Positions 48,440-59,173 are shown, counted from the stretch's first letter. The stretch: DNA of 64,000 nt from an uncultured Bacteroidota bacterium (GCA_902614065.1 CACMJT010000003.1:113389-177388), one strand, 5' to 3'. Numbers and translations: made by a program. The notes: generated by a model from the sequence alone, not told the origin.

Positions 48440-51154
48440 ATGAAAAATTACTTTTTACTACTTATAACTTTATTATTTACAAGTTATTCTTTTGCTCAAT
48501 TATCTTCCCTAAAAGGTCGTGTGCTTGATTCAAATGGCTTTGCACTCCCTGGTGCAACAATTCAGGCCTCTCCCTCAGGAAAAGCTGTTGTAACAGACTT
48601 TAACGGATTCTACACCATTGTTGGGATCGAAGGGAATCAAACAGTTAAGGTATCTTACATTGGCTTTGAAACAGTTGAAGAATCAGTTTCTGTTAGCGCA
48701 GGAACTACATCTACGTTGGATTTTACTCTTGAAACTGCTGTTAGCGAATTGGCTGAGGTCGTCGTCTCTGGTTTTCAGAGTGGAATCATCAAAGGATTGA
48801 ATAAACAAAAATCTGACCTTAATGTGACCAATGTTGTTTCTGCTGATCAAATTGGAAAATTTCCTGATGATAATGTTGGGGATGTAATTAAAAGAATTGC
48901 AGGAGTAAGTATGCAAGGTGACCAGGGTGAAGCTAGAAATATTGTAATGAGAGGTCTTGGCCCAAGTCAAAATTCTGTAACACTAAATGGCGATAGAATT
49001 CCTTCTGCCGAGGGGGATAATAGAAACGTACAGTTGGATCTAATACCTTCTGCCATGATTCAATCCATTGAGGTAAATAAGACGCTAACTCCTGACATGG
49101 AAGCTGACGCAATAGGAGGTTCTGTGAATTTAATTACAAGATCCAACCCGAGCGGTTTTAGAGCTTCAGCAACACTTGCTGGTGGTGGGCAACCTGTTAG
49201 GGAGAATGGTTTTAACTCAAACTTTTCATTTGTTGTAGGAAATGAAGTTTCTGATAAATTTAGCTACACATTGGCAGGTACTGTCCAAACAAAAGATTAT
49301 GGTTCAGACAATATTGAATTTGAATGGAATGATCCAGCTGATTGGGCAGAGGACGGTGCTATCGGAGAAATGGACATTAGAAGATATGATGTAAAAAGAA
49401 CAAGAAGAAGTCTAAGTTTAAACTTAGATTATAACATTGATGATAACAACCAATTATTCTTAAAAACTATTTACAACCATAGAGACGATTGGGAAAATAG
49501 ATTTAGACTAAGAGTTGGATCGATTGATATGGAGGACATGACAGCTAGAATTAGAAAACAAACCAAAGGTGGTATTTCTGATAGCAACAATAAAGGTACT
49601 CGACTTGAGGATCAAAGAACTCAAAAATATTCTATTGGTGGTGATCATCTTTTGGGTGATTTAAAATTAGACTGGAAAGTTAGTTATTCAGAGGCTAGCG
49701 AAGACAGACCTGACGAGAGGTATGTGAGATACGAGCAGCGTGATGTTCCCTTTTCATCTCTCAATATTTCAAATCCTGAAAGACCATATTTTGCTTGGAC
49801 TGGTGATGCATGGAACAATCCAAGTGATTACCGATATAGAAAAACAGAGCAGGCATTTAAAACTACTGATGAGACAAACACTTCTTTTTCTATTAATTTG
49901 GAAAAACCATATAGTGACAATGATGTTTGGAAAATAGGGTTTAAATTCAAGGATAAGACCAAGATGAGAGATGATATTTGGTATGAATACGATAATGATC
50001 TTTCCAATATGGATGGCGTAAGCTATTTTGACGCTTCTATTCCTGATTATTTAGCTGGAGATATTTATCAAAGTGGATATTTTGTAACCGCAAACACTTT
50101 AGGATTGTTATCACTATCCGGTCCTGAAGATCCGAATTTTGATTCGTATGTTATGGACGAATTTGCTGGAGGAAACTATGATGCTGAAGAACAAATTGCA
50201 GCTTTTTATGCCATGATAGTTGATAAGCTGGGTGATGATGTAACATTAATTGCGGGTGCAAGATTTGAATCTACATCAATAAATTATACTGGACAAGTAT
50301 TTGATGAAGAGGAAGATGAACTTCCCTCAGATATTGGCTCTGTTAGTGGAGGAAATGATTATTATAATATTCTTCCTAATTTAACCCTGCAATGGGATGT
50401 TAATGATGAATTAAATTTCAATTTTGCCTTTACTCAATCCATTGCCAGACCATCTTATTATGATCTAGTTCCCTACGAATATTCCAACTCTGACGATCAA
50501 GAATTGGCACTAGGAAATCCTGATTTGAAAGCATCCCTATCAACTAACTTTGACATTATGGGTGAGTGGTATTTTGGTGGTTTAAGTTTGTTGTCTTTTG
50601 GATATTTCAGCAAAGACATCAAGGATTGGATTTATCAGTATACCACAAACAACTATACTTATGCTGGTGTAAACGGATATGAATTATCACAGCTAAGAAA
50701 TGGAGAAAAAGCAAGCGTAAGCGGATTTGAGCTTGGTTTTCAAACTAAGTTTTTAAAGAACTTTACTTTTATGGGCAACTACACATCTACTGATTCATCA
50801 ACAAATAATGTTGAAGGAAGGGATGATGTTCCTTTGACAGGTCAAGTTGATGATATGTATAATTTGTCATTGGCATTTGAAAATAGTAAGTTTTTTGTCA
50901 GAGCATCTATGAACTATGCAAGTGAAGCACTTGATGAGTTGAGTGGTGATGCCTATGAGGATAGATATTATGATGAGCAAACATTTGTAGATGTTAATGC
51001 GAATTATAAAGTTAATGACAAACTAAGTATATTTGCGGAAGGCAAAAACCTAACGAATCAACCACTAAGGTACTACCAAGGTATACAGCAAAGAACTATG
51101 CAAATTGAGTACTATAATTTAAGTTGGACATTAGGTTTGAAATATGACTTTTAA
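48440..51154 (+). CDS. TonB-dependent receptor (putative phytate/organophosphate receptor by linkage)
   Basis: 'SSLKGRVLDSNGFALPGATIQASPSGKAVVTDFNGFYTI' N-terminal domain; 'IVMRGLGPSQNSVTLNGDRIPSAEGDNRNVQLDLIPSAMIQSIEVNKTLTPDMEADAIGGSVNL' plug. Confidence 0.95.
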   Translation: MKNYFLLLITLLFTSYSFAQLSSLKGRVLDSNGFALPGATIQASPSGKAVVTDFNGFYTIVGIEGNQTVKVSYIGFETVEESVSVSAGTTSTLDFTLETAVSELAEVVVSGFQSGIIKGLNKQKSDLNVTNVVSADQIGKFPDDNVGDVIKRIAGVSMQGDQGEARNIVMRGLGPSQNSVTLNGDRIPSAEGDNRNVQLDLIPSAMIQSIEVNKTLTPDMEADAIGGSVNLITRSNPSGFRASATLAGGGQPVRENGFNSNFSFVVGNEVSDKFSYTLAGTVQTKDYGSDNIEFEWNDPADWAEDGAIGEMDIRRYDVKRTRRSLSLNLDYNIDDNNQLFLKTIYNHRDDWENRFRLRVGSIDMEDMTARIRKQTKGGISDSNNKGTRLEDQRTQKYSIGGDHLLGDLKLDWKVSYSEASEDRPDERYVRYEQRDVPFSSLNISNPERPYFAWTGDAWNNPSDYRYRKTEQAFKTTDETNTSFSINLEKPYSDNDVWKIGFKFKDKTKMRDDIWYEYDNDLSNMDGVSYFDASIPDYLAGDIYQSGYFVTANTLGLLSLSGPEDPNFDSYVMDEFAGGNYDAEEQIAAFYAMIVDKLGDDVTLIAGARFESTSINYTGQVFDEEEDELPSDIGSVSGGNDYYNILPNLTLQWDVNDELNFNFAFTQSIARPSYYDLVPYEYSNSDDQELALGNPDLKASLSTNFDIMGEWYFGGLSLLSFGYFSKDIKDWIYQYTTNNYTYAGVNGYELSQLRNGEKASVSGFELGFQTKFLKNFTFMGNYTSTDSSTNNVEGRDDVPLTGQVDDMYNLSLAFENSKFFVRASMNYASEALDELSGDAYEDRYYDEQTFVDVNANYKVNDKLSIFAEGKNLTNQPLRYYQGIQQRTMQIEYYNLSWTLGLKYDF

Positions 51155-52164
51155 TGCATAAAAAAATAATCTCTGTTGCTATTTTCTTTTACACCGCATT
51201 AGTTTTTTCACAAGAGCCCAATAATTTGGGCTCTTTGTTTTATAAAGAAGTGACGGCTGATATTGAAACTGAACCAGTATTTGTTGCGGACGATGCTGCT
51301 GATGATATGTGTGTTCTTGAAAATAAAACTGACCCAGACAAATCACTCATTATTTCATCCGATAAAAAATATGGAATTATCGTTTATAATTTGGATGGAA
51401 AAAAATTATATGACTATCCTGTAGGTAGGGTAAATAATGTAGATATTATTGAATCTAAAGGCAGGTTTTATGTTGCAGGAACAAATCGAACAAAGAATAA
51501 TATTGAAATTTATGAATTTGGTATTGACGGGCAATTGCAAAGTACTTTAATTTCTGAAAATGTTCAATCCCTTAAAGATGTATACGGAATTACTTTCTAC
51601 AATGGTAAACAAGAAAAATATTTATTTGTTAGTGATAAAAAAGGAAATGTTGAACAATGGAGGATTGAATTAGACAGATCTGACCCAAAAATTTATTTAA
51701 CAAGAAAATTAAGATTTTCATCACTTGTTGAAGGTATTGTTTCGGATGAAAAAAACAAAGTTGTTTTTATAGGACAAGAAAAAAAGGGTATATGGAAAAT
51801 AGATCCAATCAATCCTTATGTTGATAAAGAGCTTATCTATAAAAAAAATAAATTCATGCGTCCAGATTTTGAGGGTTTAGCTCTAAGGGAAGATGAAAAT
51901 AATAATGGATATATCATTGCATCAGTTCAAGGCTCAAACGGATACTTATTGTTGGACAGATTGGATTATACTCCAAAACTTTTCTTTAGAGTTGTTGATT
52001 CTGCTGAAATTGATGGCACAACTGAAACGGACGGAATTGAGGTTTCAAACATCAAGACAAAAAAATTTCCTAATGGGTTTTTTATTGCTCAAGATGATGA
52101 TAATGATGGATTGAATCAAAATTTTAAAATTGTAGATTGGAATAAAATAAAACTGAATGAATAA
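51154..52164 (+). CDS. Beta-propeller phytase (3-phytase)
   Basis: 'ADIETEPVFVADDAADDMCVLENKTDPDKSLIISSDKKYGIIVYNLDGKKLYDYPVGRVNNVDI', 'DFEGLALREDENNNGYIIASVQGSNGYLLLDR'; TAATG overlap with the receptor stop. Confidence 0.93.
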   Translation: MHKKIISVAIFFYTALVFSQEPNNLGSLFYKEVTADIETEPVFVADDAADDMCVLENKTDPDKSLIISSDKKYGIIVYNLDGKKLYDYPVGRVNNVDIIESKGRFYVAGTNRTKNNIEIYEFGIDGQLQSTLISENVQSLKDVYGITFYNGKQEKYLFVSDKKGNVEQWRIELDRSDPKIYLTRKLRFSSLVEGIVSDEKNKVVFIGQEKKGIWKIDPINPYVDKELIYKKNKFMRPDFEGLALREDENNNGYIIASVQGSNGYLLLDRLDYTPKLFFRVVDSAEIDGTTETDGIEVSNIKTKKFPNGFFIAQDDDNDGLNQNFKIVDWNKIKLNE

Positions 52165-52981
52165 AATAACTCTCTTCATAATTGTTTTAATATCTTCCAA
52201 TTGTTTTTCTCAAAAGGTTCAAAAAGATTTCCAATTATCTAAAATATTAGATGAAACATCAGGTCTAGAAATTGTTGACGACTTATTTATTACACAAAAT
52301 GATTCAGGAAACGATCCTGTAATATATTATATGGATTTCAAAGGAAAAATTGTCAATCAAAGGAAAATTACTGGTTTTGAAAATAATGATTGGGAAGATT
52401 TAGCTGTAGATGATCAATTTATTTACATAGCGGATATGGGCAACAATTATGATACAAGAAAAAATTTATCTATCATAAAGATTCCAAAAAAATTAGACTC
52501 AAATGATACTTTCGAAAGTATAAATTTTAAATATCCGGAACAATCAGATTTTAGCTACAAAAGACTCTCAGAGTTTGATGCAGAGGCGTTAATATCCATT
52601 GAAAACAATCTGTTAATTTTTACAAAAAACAGAGCAAAAAAAATTTCGGACTTATACATACTCCCAAAAACCAAGGGCGAATATGATGCAAAAAAAATTG
52701 GTTCCCTAAACACAAAATCAATTGTTACAGGTGGAGATTTTAATTCTGAACTAAACCTTTTGGCACTTACATCTACAATCAGTTTTGATGAATATTATAT
52801 GTTAATAATCAAGAATTTTTCACTTTCAGTTAAGAATGATTATGAGATTGACATGTATGAAATTCCAATTGGTAAGACTCAGGTTGAGGCAATAAAAATT
52901 ATTGATGAAAATACATTTTGGATAACCTCCGAAGATGAGAGCAGCAGCTCCAGTGCTAGACTCATGAAAATTAAATTATAA
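52157..52981 (+). CDS. Secreted beta-propeller-like protein of unknown function, co-transcribed with phytase
   Basis: Signal peptide; 'LDETSGLEIVDDLFITQNDSGNDPVIYYMDFKGKIVNQRKITGFENNDWEDLAVDDQFIYIADMGNN'; start overlaps the phytase stop. Confidence 0.75.
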   Translation: MNKITLFIIVLISSNCFSQKVQKDFQLSKILDETSGLEIVDDLFITQNDSGNDPVIYYMDFKGKIVNQRKITGFENNDWEDLAVDDQFIYIADMGNNYDTRKNLSIIKIPKKLDSNDTFESINFKYPEQSDFSYKRLSEFDAEALISIENNLLIFTKNRAKKISDLYILPKTKGEYDAKKIGSLNTKSIVTGGDFNSELNLLALTSTISFDEYYMLIIKNFSLSVKNDYEIDMYEIPIGKTQVEAIKIIDENTFWITSEDESSSSSARLMKIKL

Positions 52982-53031
52982 AACATTCTTTTTTAAATAT
53001 ACCTCTTCCTAAAAATATTTAAATTGCATCA

Positions 53032-54351
53032 ATGAAATGGGAAGACCTACTATCTCTTAAAAGACATGGCGACAATGTCAAAAGACTAAGGGCTGAACAG
53101 GATGATACAAGAGTTGGATTTGATGTCGATTATGATAGAATCATTTTTTCTTCCTTTTTTAGAAGCCTACAAGACAAAACACAAGTAGTACCATTTTCTA
53201 AAACAAGTTTCGTTCACACTCGACTAACACATAGCCTCGAAGTTTCTGTTGTTGGTAGAAGTTTAGGCAGGATTATCGGCAAACACATATTAAATAAATA
53301 TCCCCAACTAGACCATATCCACAAATTCCAGATTAATGATTTTGGAAGCATTGTAGCTGCTGCATGTTTGGCTCACGATATAGGCAACCCACCATTCGGT
53401 CATAGTGGTGAATCCTCCATTGGCGATTTTTTTAAAATTGGGGATGGAAAAAAATACAAAGATTTACTGACAGAGATTCAGTATAATGATCTGTGTAAGT
53501 TTGAAGGAAATGCAAATGGGTTTAAAATATTGACAGAATCAAAAATAGGTTCACCAGGTGGTTTGAGATTAAGTTATGCAACACTGGGAGCTTTTACAAA
53601 ATACCCAAAACTTTCCCTGCCCGACGACAAAACAGGAAACATTAAGGATAAAAAATATGGATTCTTTTCAAATCAAGCGAAATTCTTTGATGATGTTGCT
53701 AGTGAATTGGGATTGAAAATATCAGAGTCAAATTACATGAGACACCCTTTGGCATTTTTGGTTGAAGCTGCTGATGATATTTGTTACACCTTAATTGACT
53801 TTGAAGATGGAATAAATTTAGGATGGATTCCCGAAGAATATGCTTTGGAATTTTTGGTAAAACTCGTTGCGGATTCAATTGACAAGGAAAAATACAATAA
53901 GATGAATTTAAAGTCACAAAGAGTTTCTTACTTACGAGCTTTAGCCATCAATACACTTATCAAAGAAGCTGTCCAAATTTTTGTTGAAAACGAAGAAGAA
54001 ATTTTAAATGGAAATTTTGAATCTTCACTATTATCAAAAAGCAAGTTTAAATCACAAATGAAAAGCATAATTGAAGTTAGTGTTGAAAAAGTATACAAGT
54101 CTTCTGAGGTCATTGAAAAAGAACTCACGGGTTACAAGGTTTTAAATTTTCTTTTAAAAACCTTTACAAATTCTGTCATGAATTGGAGAGATGACAATCT
54201 CAACGCTTTTGATGAACTTGCTCTTGAGTGCATTCCAAAAGATTATTTAAATAAAGATGTGGATGTGTACACCAACCTTTTAGACGTTAGTTGTTTTATT
54301 GCAAGTCTAACGGATGGTCTTGCATTGGAATGGTATGAAAAACTGAGTTGA
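53032..54351 (+). CDS. dgt: Deoxyguanosinetriphosphate triphosphohydrolase (HD superfamily)
   Basis: 'RTRLTHSLEVSVVGRSLGR'-type region (TRLTHSLEV), 'ACLAHDIGNPPFGHSGE' HD motif. Confidence 0.95.
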   Translation: MKWEDLLSLKRHGDNVKRLRAEQDDTRVGFDVDYDRIIFSSFFRSLQDKTQVVPFSKTSFVHTRLTHSLEVSVVGRSLGRIIGKHILNKYPQLDHIHKFQINDFGSIVAAACLAHDIGNPPFGHSGESSIGDFFKIGDGKKYKDLLTEIQYNDLCKFEGNANGFKILTESKIGSPGGLRLSYATLGAFTKYPKLSLPDDKTGNIKDKKYGFFSNQAKFFDDVASELGLKISESNYMRHPLAFLVEAADDICYTLIDFEDGINLGWIPEEYALEFLVKLVADSIDKEKYNKMNLKSQRVSYLRALAINTLIKEAVQIFVENEEEILNGNFESSLLSKSKFKSQMKSIIEVSVEKVYKSSEVIEKELTGYKVLNFLLKTFTNSVMNWRDDNLNAFDELALECIPKDYLNKDVDVYTNLLDVSCFIASLTDGLALEWYEKLS

Positions 54352-54803
54352 TGGATCAAAAAGAAAAAGATATTTTTTTTATGAAAAAGGCAATTCAGGA
54401 AGCGAAATTTGCCTTTGAAAAAAATGAGGTTCCCGTTGGAGCAGTCATTGTTGCTCAAGAAAATATCATTGCCAGAGCTCATAATTTAACAGAACTTTTA
54501 AATGATGTAACTGCGCATGCGGAAATGCAGGCAATAACATCAGCCTCTAGCTATTTGGGTGGTAAATATTTAAAAGAGTGTACAATTTACGTAACACTAG
54601 AGCCGTGTCAAATGTGTGCTGGAGCGCTTGCTTGGGCTCAAATTGGTAGAATTGTTTTTGGTGCAAGTGACCCCCACAGAGGATATAGAAAACTAAACAC
54701 AAAACTACATCCAAAAACAAAAGTTTCTGGCGGCATACTTTCAAAAGAATGTAAACTGCTGATAGATGCTTTTTTCATAAAGCAAAGAAAACTCAAGTCT
54801 TAG
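54348..54803 (+). CDS. tadA: tRNA-specific adenosine deaminase
   Basis: 'VTAHAEMQAITSA' and 'LEPCQMCAGALAWAQIGRIVFGASDPHRG'. Confidence 0.95.
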   Translation: MMDQKEKDIFFMKKAIQEAKFAFEKNEVPVGAVIVAQENIIARAHNLTELLNDVTAHAEMQAITSASSYLGGKYLKECTIYVTLEPCQMCAGALAWAQIGRIVFGASDPHRGYRKLNTKLHPKTKVSGGILSKECKLLIDAFFIKQRKLKS

Positions 54804-55006
54804 TCCTTATATATATAGTCTTCAATATTTTTATTTCTGTATCTGTAGTATAGAAAAAGCGGTAAAAAAATGAAGCAAAAAATCAAAACCCCAGCTCCAA
54901 CGATTTTCTCACCACTCCCATAAACTTGGTTGTTTAGGTAAATGCCATAGAATATCATTGAGAGATTGGCAATGAAAATTATGTAAAGGATTATTTTGTA
55001 GAGCAA
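54800..55006 (-). CDS. Small two-TM hypothetical protein, 68 aa
   Basis: Hydrophobic ORF between tadA and aspS. Confidence 0.6.
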   Translation of the reverse strand: MLYKIILYIIFIANLSMIFYGIYLNNQVYGSGEKIVGAGVLIFCFIFLPLFLYYRYRNKNIEDYIYKD

Positions 55007-55007
55007 T

Positions 55008-56744
55008 TTATTTCAACTTTATGTTAAGTTCATCGAGTTGATCATTATCAATTGGAGAGGGACTGTCAATCATTACATCTCTTCCGCTATTATTTTTTGG
55101 AAAAGCTATATAATCTCGTATTGAATTATCACCATTCATTACTGCAACAAGTCTGTCGAGCCCCAATGCTATACCACCATGAGGAGGAGCTCCATATTCA
55201 AATGCATTCATTAAAAATCCAAATTGCTCTTTGGCTTCCTTTTCACTAAATCCTAATATTGAAAAAATTTGATTTTGCAAATCTCTGTTGTGAATCCTAA
55301 TAGATCCACCACCAATTTCATTTCCATTAATAACTAGGTCATAAGCATCTGCAACGACATTAGAGGGTTCTTTAATGTCATGGATGTTTTTGTCTTTTGG
55401 TGAGGTAAATGGGTGATGAATGGAATGATATTTCTTATCGTCTTCATCCCAATCAAAAAGTGGGAAGTCATTTACCCAGAGAGGACAGAATTTTTTTGGA
55501 TCGATTAATTTTAAATCATCCGCAATTTTTAACCTAAGCTGTCCAAGCTGAGTCAAAGATTTCATTTTATTTCCAGAAATTAAAAATGTAGTGGAGTCTT
55601 CTGAAAAATTTCCAACAATCTTTAAAAGGTCATCGTGATTGTAAAACTTATCGATTGAGGATTTAAAACTACCATCATTATTGTGCTTGATCCATATTAA
55701 TCCTTTTGCACCAATTTGAGGTTGTTTAACCCAATCCGTGTATTGATCGATTTGTTTTCTGGATAGGGGTTCAGCCGAATTAACTGTAATCCCGCAAACA
55801 TATTCACTATCATCCAATATTTTAAAACCTTTTCCTTTGCTGCTTTTAGTACAATCAAAAATTTTCATATCAAACCTCGTGTCGGGCTTATCAGAACCAT
55901 AATTTTCAATTGCTTCCCAGTATGAAATTTTGGGGAAGTCATCCAACTCTACACCAATGCATTTTTTGAAAATATTTTTAATTAGGTTTTCAAACACCAA
56001 TAAAACATCATTTTGATTAACAAAAGACATTTCACAATCGATTTGAGTAAATTCAGGCTGACGATCTGATCTCAAATCTTCATCTCTGAAACATTTAACC
56101 ACCTGACAATACTTATCAATCCCACCAACCATTAAAAGTTGTTTGAATGTTTGGGGAGATTGAGGGAGGGCATAAAATTCACCTTTGTTTATCCTGGATG
56201 GAACAACAAAATCTCTTGCTCCCTCGGGAGTGGATTTGATTAAATAAGGTGTTTCAACATCGATAAATCCCAACTCATTCAAGTACTTCCTAATCTCTAG
56301 TGTAACAGAATTTCTAAAGATTAAATTATTTTTAATGGAGTTTCTTCTAATATCTAGATAACGAAATTTCATTCTTAGTTCATCACCACCATCAGTATTC
56401 TCATCCAAAGTAAATGGAGGAACTTTCGATTTGTTGAGTATTTCAATTTCTGTAAGGGTTATTTCAACATCCCCAGTTCCAATGTTAGGATTTTTGGATT
56501 CTCTTTCTTTGACTGATCCTGTTACTGAAACCACATACTCTCTTCCGACTTTTTTAACTTGTTCAATAAGGTTTTTGGATGATTCATTTGTGTCTATAAT
56601 TATTTGAGTAATTCCATATCTATCTCTTAAATCAATCCATATCAATGAACCCTTGTCCCTTATTTTATGAATCCATCCTGAAAGTTTAACCTCTTGTCCG
56701 ACATGTTTAATTCGGAGTTCTCCACAATTGTGACTTCTATACAT
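55008..56744 (-). CDS. aspS: Aspartyl-tRNA synthetase
   Basis: 'KLSGWIHKIRDKGSLIWIDLRDRYGITQIII', 'RCFRDEDLRSDRQPEFTQIDCEMSF'-type region, 'GIALGLDRLVAVMNG'. Confidence 0.98.
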   Translation of the reverse strand: MYRSHNCGELRIKHVGQEVKLSGWIHKIRDKGSLIWIDLRDRYGITQIIIDTNESSKNLIEQVKKVGREYVVSVTGSVKERESKNPNIGTGDVEITLTEIEILNKSKVPPFTLDENTDGGDELRMKFRYLDIRRNSIKNNLIFRNSVTLEIRKYLNELGFIDVETPYLIKSTPEGARDFVVPSRINKGEFYALPQSPQTFKQLLMVGGIDKYCQVVKCFRDEDLRSDRQPEFTQIDCEMSFVNQNDVLLVFENLIKNIFKKCIGVELDDFPKISYWEAIENYGSDKPDTRFDMKIFDCTKSSKGKGFKILDDSEYVCGITVNSAEPLSRKQIDQYTDWVKQPQIGAKGLIWIKHNNDGSFKSSIDKFYNHDDLLKIVGNFSEDSTTFLISGNKMKSLTQLGQLRLKIADDLKLIDPKKFCPLWVNDFPLFDWDEDDKKYHSIHHPFTSPKDKNIHDIKEPSNVVADAYDLVINGNEIGGGSIRIHNRDLQNQIFSILGFSEKEAKEQFGFLMNAFEYGAPPHGGIALGLDRLVAVMNGDNSIRDYIAFPKNNSGRDVMIDSPSPIDNDQLDELNIKLK

Positions 56745-56826
56745 TGATACAAATATCTAATAAATAAATTAAATAATTGTTCGGATTTTAATCTATACCA
56801 TTAATGATGTATTTTTGATTTGACTA

Positions 56827-57795
56827 ATGATAAAATTCAAATCTCAGATAGAGTTGATAGAAAATGAAATTGATAAATACATCAACTCTTTAAAAGAAAA
56901 TTCTTTATACGAATCCGTAAAGTATTTTTTGAAACTGCCGTCAAAAAGAGTCAGACCTTTGTTCACACTTTTAACCAATTCATTGTATAATAGTGATCAT
57001 TCATTTGCAATTCCTGCAGCGCTTTCAAACGAAATGTTTCATAATTTCACTTTGCTTCACGATGATATCATGGATTCATCAAAGAAAAGAAGAGGTTTTG
57101 AAACCGTGCACGAAAAGTGGAATGTCAATCAAGCAATACTTTCTGGGGATTCAATGTTGATAATGGCTACAGAATTTCTTGATTTTTATGATCCAAAAAT
57201 CCAAAAAGATCTCTTAAAACTTTTCAACTCCACAGCTTTGGAGGTTTGTGAAGGTCAGCAACTTGATATTGAATTTGAAAAAAAGACTGATATTGATTTT
57301 GATGATTACATAGAAATGATCAAGAAAAAAACTTCAGTTTTAATTGCATCCTCAATAAAGATGGGAGGAATTATCAATCAACTTGATTCAGGAGAGTTAG
57401 ATATTTTGTATGATATCGGCTTAAATCTTGGAATTGCTTTTCAAATTCAGGACGATTATTTGGATCTTTTTGGAGATGAAAAAATAATTGGAAAAAAAGT
57501 TGGTCAGGATGTGGTCAACAACAAAAAAACAGCACTTCATCACTTGTTTGTGAATACCGCATCAGAAGCACAATTAAGTAAATACCATGATTACATAAAC
57601 ATCAATAATGATGATGAAAAAATTGAAAAAATCAAGTCTTTATTTATTGGAAGTGATGTTGAGAAATCTCTCAAAAAATTGATTCAGGAGTACTCAAATA
57701 ATGCAACATCTGCTATCGAATCTTTAAATCCAAAATTTTCTAAAACCTCCGACTTAATATTGCTCAGTGAGTTTTTATTAAAAAGAAATTATTAG
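56827..57795 (+). CDS. Polyprenyl synthetase (trans-isoprenyl diphosphate synthase)
   Basis: 'LLHDDIMDSSKKRRG' FARM, 'QIQDDYLDLFGD' SARM. Confidence 0.95.
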   Translation: MIKFKSQIELIENEIDKYINSLKENSLYESVKYFLKLPSKRVRPLFTLLTNSLYNSDHSFAIPAALSNEMFHNFTLLHDDIMDSSKKRRGFETVHEKWNVNQAILSGDSMLIMATEFLDFYDPKIQKDLLKLFNSTALEVCEGQQLDIEFEKKTDIDFDDYIEMIKKKTSVLIASSIKMGGIINQLDSGELDILYDIGLNLGIAFQIQDDYLDLFGDEKIIGKKVGQDVVNNKKTALHHLFVNTASEAQLSKYHDYININNDDEKIEKIKSLFIGSDVEKSLKKLIQEYSNNATSAIESLNPKFSKTSDLILLSEFLLKRNY

Positions 57796-57852
57796 TTGTT
57801 ATATTTGCTGAGTGAGCGAAAGAAAACCAAGTTTTCTTTAAAATTTTATCAA

Positions 57853-58713
57853 TTGGAAAATCTATTAAATTCAATTTTAGAGTTTTTTGAACAACAAAAC
57901 AGCCCAATTTTAATGGCATTGTATGCTGGGCTTTTTACCTGGATACTAACAGCTTGTGGAGCCGCTTTGGTTTTTTTCTTTAAATCAACAAATAGAAAAT
58001 TTTTGGATATGGCTTTGGGATTTACAGCTGGAGTTATGATAGCTGCAAGCTTCTGGTCTTTGATTGCACCTGCAATCACAGCTGTTGAGATTCAAAATGA
58101 ATTGGGACAATCTTCCCTTCCCTCATTTTTACCACCTGCCATTGGATTTTTTTTAGGTGCTGTATTTATGTTTATTTTGGATAAATCTATCCCTCATCTA
58201 CATATTTTTGGAAAATTGAAAGAAGCAGAAGGACCAAAGACTGACCTTAAAAAAACCTCTTTACTAGTTCTAGCCATAGCAATTCATAATATTCCTGAAG
58301 GCTTAGCAGTTGGTGTTGCCTTTGGTGCACTTTTCATTCCTGAGTTTGCAAATGTTTATACTTTGGGTGCTGCTGTTGCACTTGGAATTGGAATCGGTTT
58401 ACAAAACTTCCCTGAGGGTTTTGCTGTTTCTATGCCAGTTCGAAGAGCTGGATTATCTAGAAGAAAATCTTGGTTTTGGGGTCAACTTTCAGCGATTGTT
58501 GAACCAATATTTGCTGTAATTGGGGCAGCTCTTGTGATGCTGGTTTGGCCTATTCTTCCTTATGCATTATCGTTTGCTGCAGGAGCAATGATTTTTATTG
58601 TTGTTGAAGAGGTAATTCCTGAAAGTCAAAGGGGTGGAAATACTGATCTGGCAACAATGGGTCTTATTGCAGGATTTATTGTTATGATGTCTCTGGATGT
58701 AGCACTAGGTTAG
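57853..58713 (+). CDS. ZIP family metal transporter
   Basis: 'AIAIHNIPEGLAVGVAFG' and 'GIGLQNFPEGFAVSMPVRRAG'; TTG start at 57853 is a guess, track start is 57796. Confidence 0.92.
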   Translation: MENLLNSILEFFEQQNSPILMALYAGLFTWILTACGAALVFFFKSTNRKFLDMALGFTAGVMIAASFWSLIAPAITAVEIQNELGQSSLPSFLPPAIGFFLGAVFMFILDKSIPHLHIFGKLKEAEGPKTDLKKTSLLVLAIAIHNIPEGLAVGVAFGALFIPEFANVYTLGAAVALGIGIGLQNFPEGFAVSMPVRRAGLSRRKSWFWGQLSAIVEPIFAVIGAALVMLVWPILPYALSFAAGAMIFIVVEEVIPESQRGGNTDLATMGLIAGFIVMMSLDVALG

Positions 58714-58717
58714 TAAA

Positions 58718-59170
58718 ATGAAAAAGTTGTCAAAAATTCCTCCACCAGTCGTAGTCTTAATTTTAGTGATTTCTACTTTTTTTTCATCAAAAAAAATTGA
58801 TTTGATTCACATACCTTTCCAAACCTTAATATCAATTTTTATACTTTGTATTGGCATACTTATTTTAATAAATCCAGTATTGAAATTTAAGAAATCAAAA
58901 ACCACGATTAATCCAATCAAGTTCAAGAAAGTCAACAAGCTAGTGACATCAGGAATTTATAAATACACAAGGAATCCCATGTACCTAGGTTTGTTAATGA
59001 TCGTTATATCTTCCTCAATTTTTTATTTAAACTTTTATTCAATTTTAACTCCTCTCTTTTTTTATCTATGGATTAATAGATTCCAAATAAAAAGAGAGGA
59101 GATTTTTCTTACAGAAAAATTTGGTAAAGAGTACCTATCATACAAAAACAAGACTCGAAGATGGATTTAA
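58718..59170 (+). CDS. Isoprenylcysteine carboxyl methyltransferase (ICMT)-like membrane protein
   Basis: 'LVTSGIYKYTRNPMYLGLLMIVISSSI' and 'REEIFLTEKFGKEYLSYKNKTRRWI'. Confidence 0.9.
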   Translation: MKKLSKIPPPVVVLILVISTFFSSKKIDLIHIPFQTLISIFILCIGILILINPVLKFKKSKTTINPIKFKKVNKLVTSGIYKYTRNPMYLGLLMIVISSSIFYLNFYSILTPLFFYLWINRFQIKREEIFLTEKFGKEYLSYKNKTRRWI

Positions 59171-59173
59171 CGA

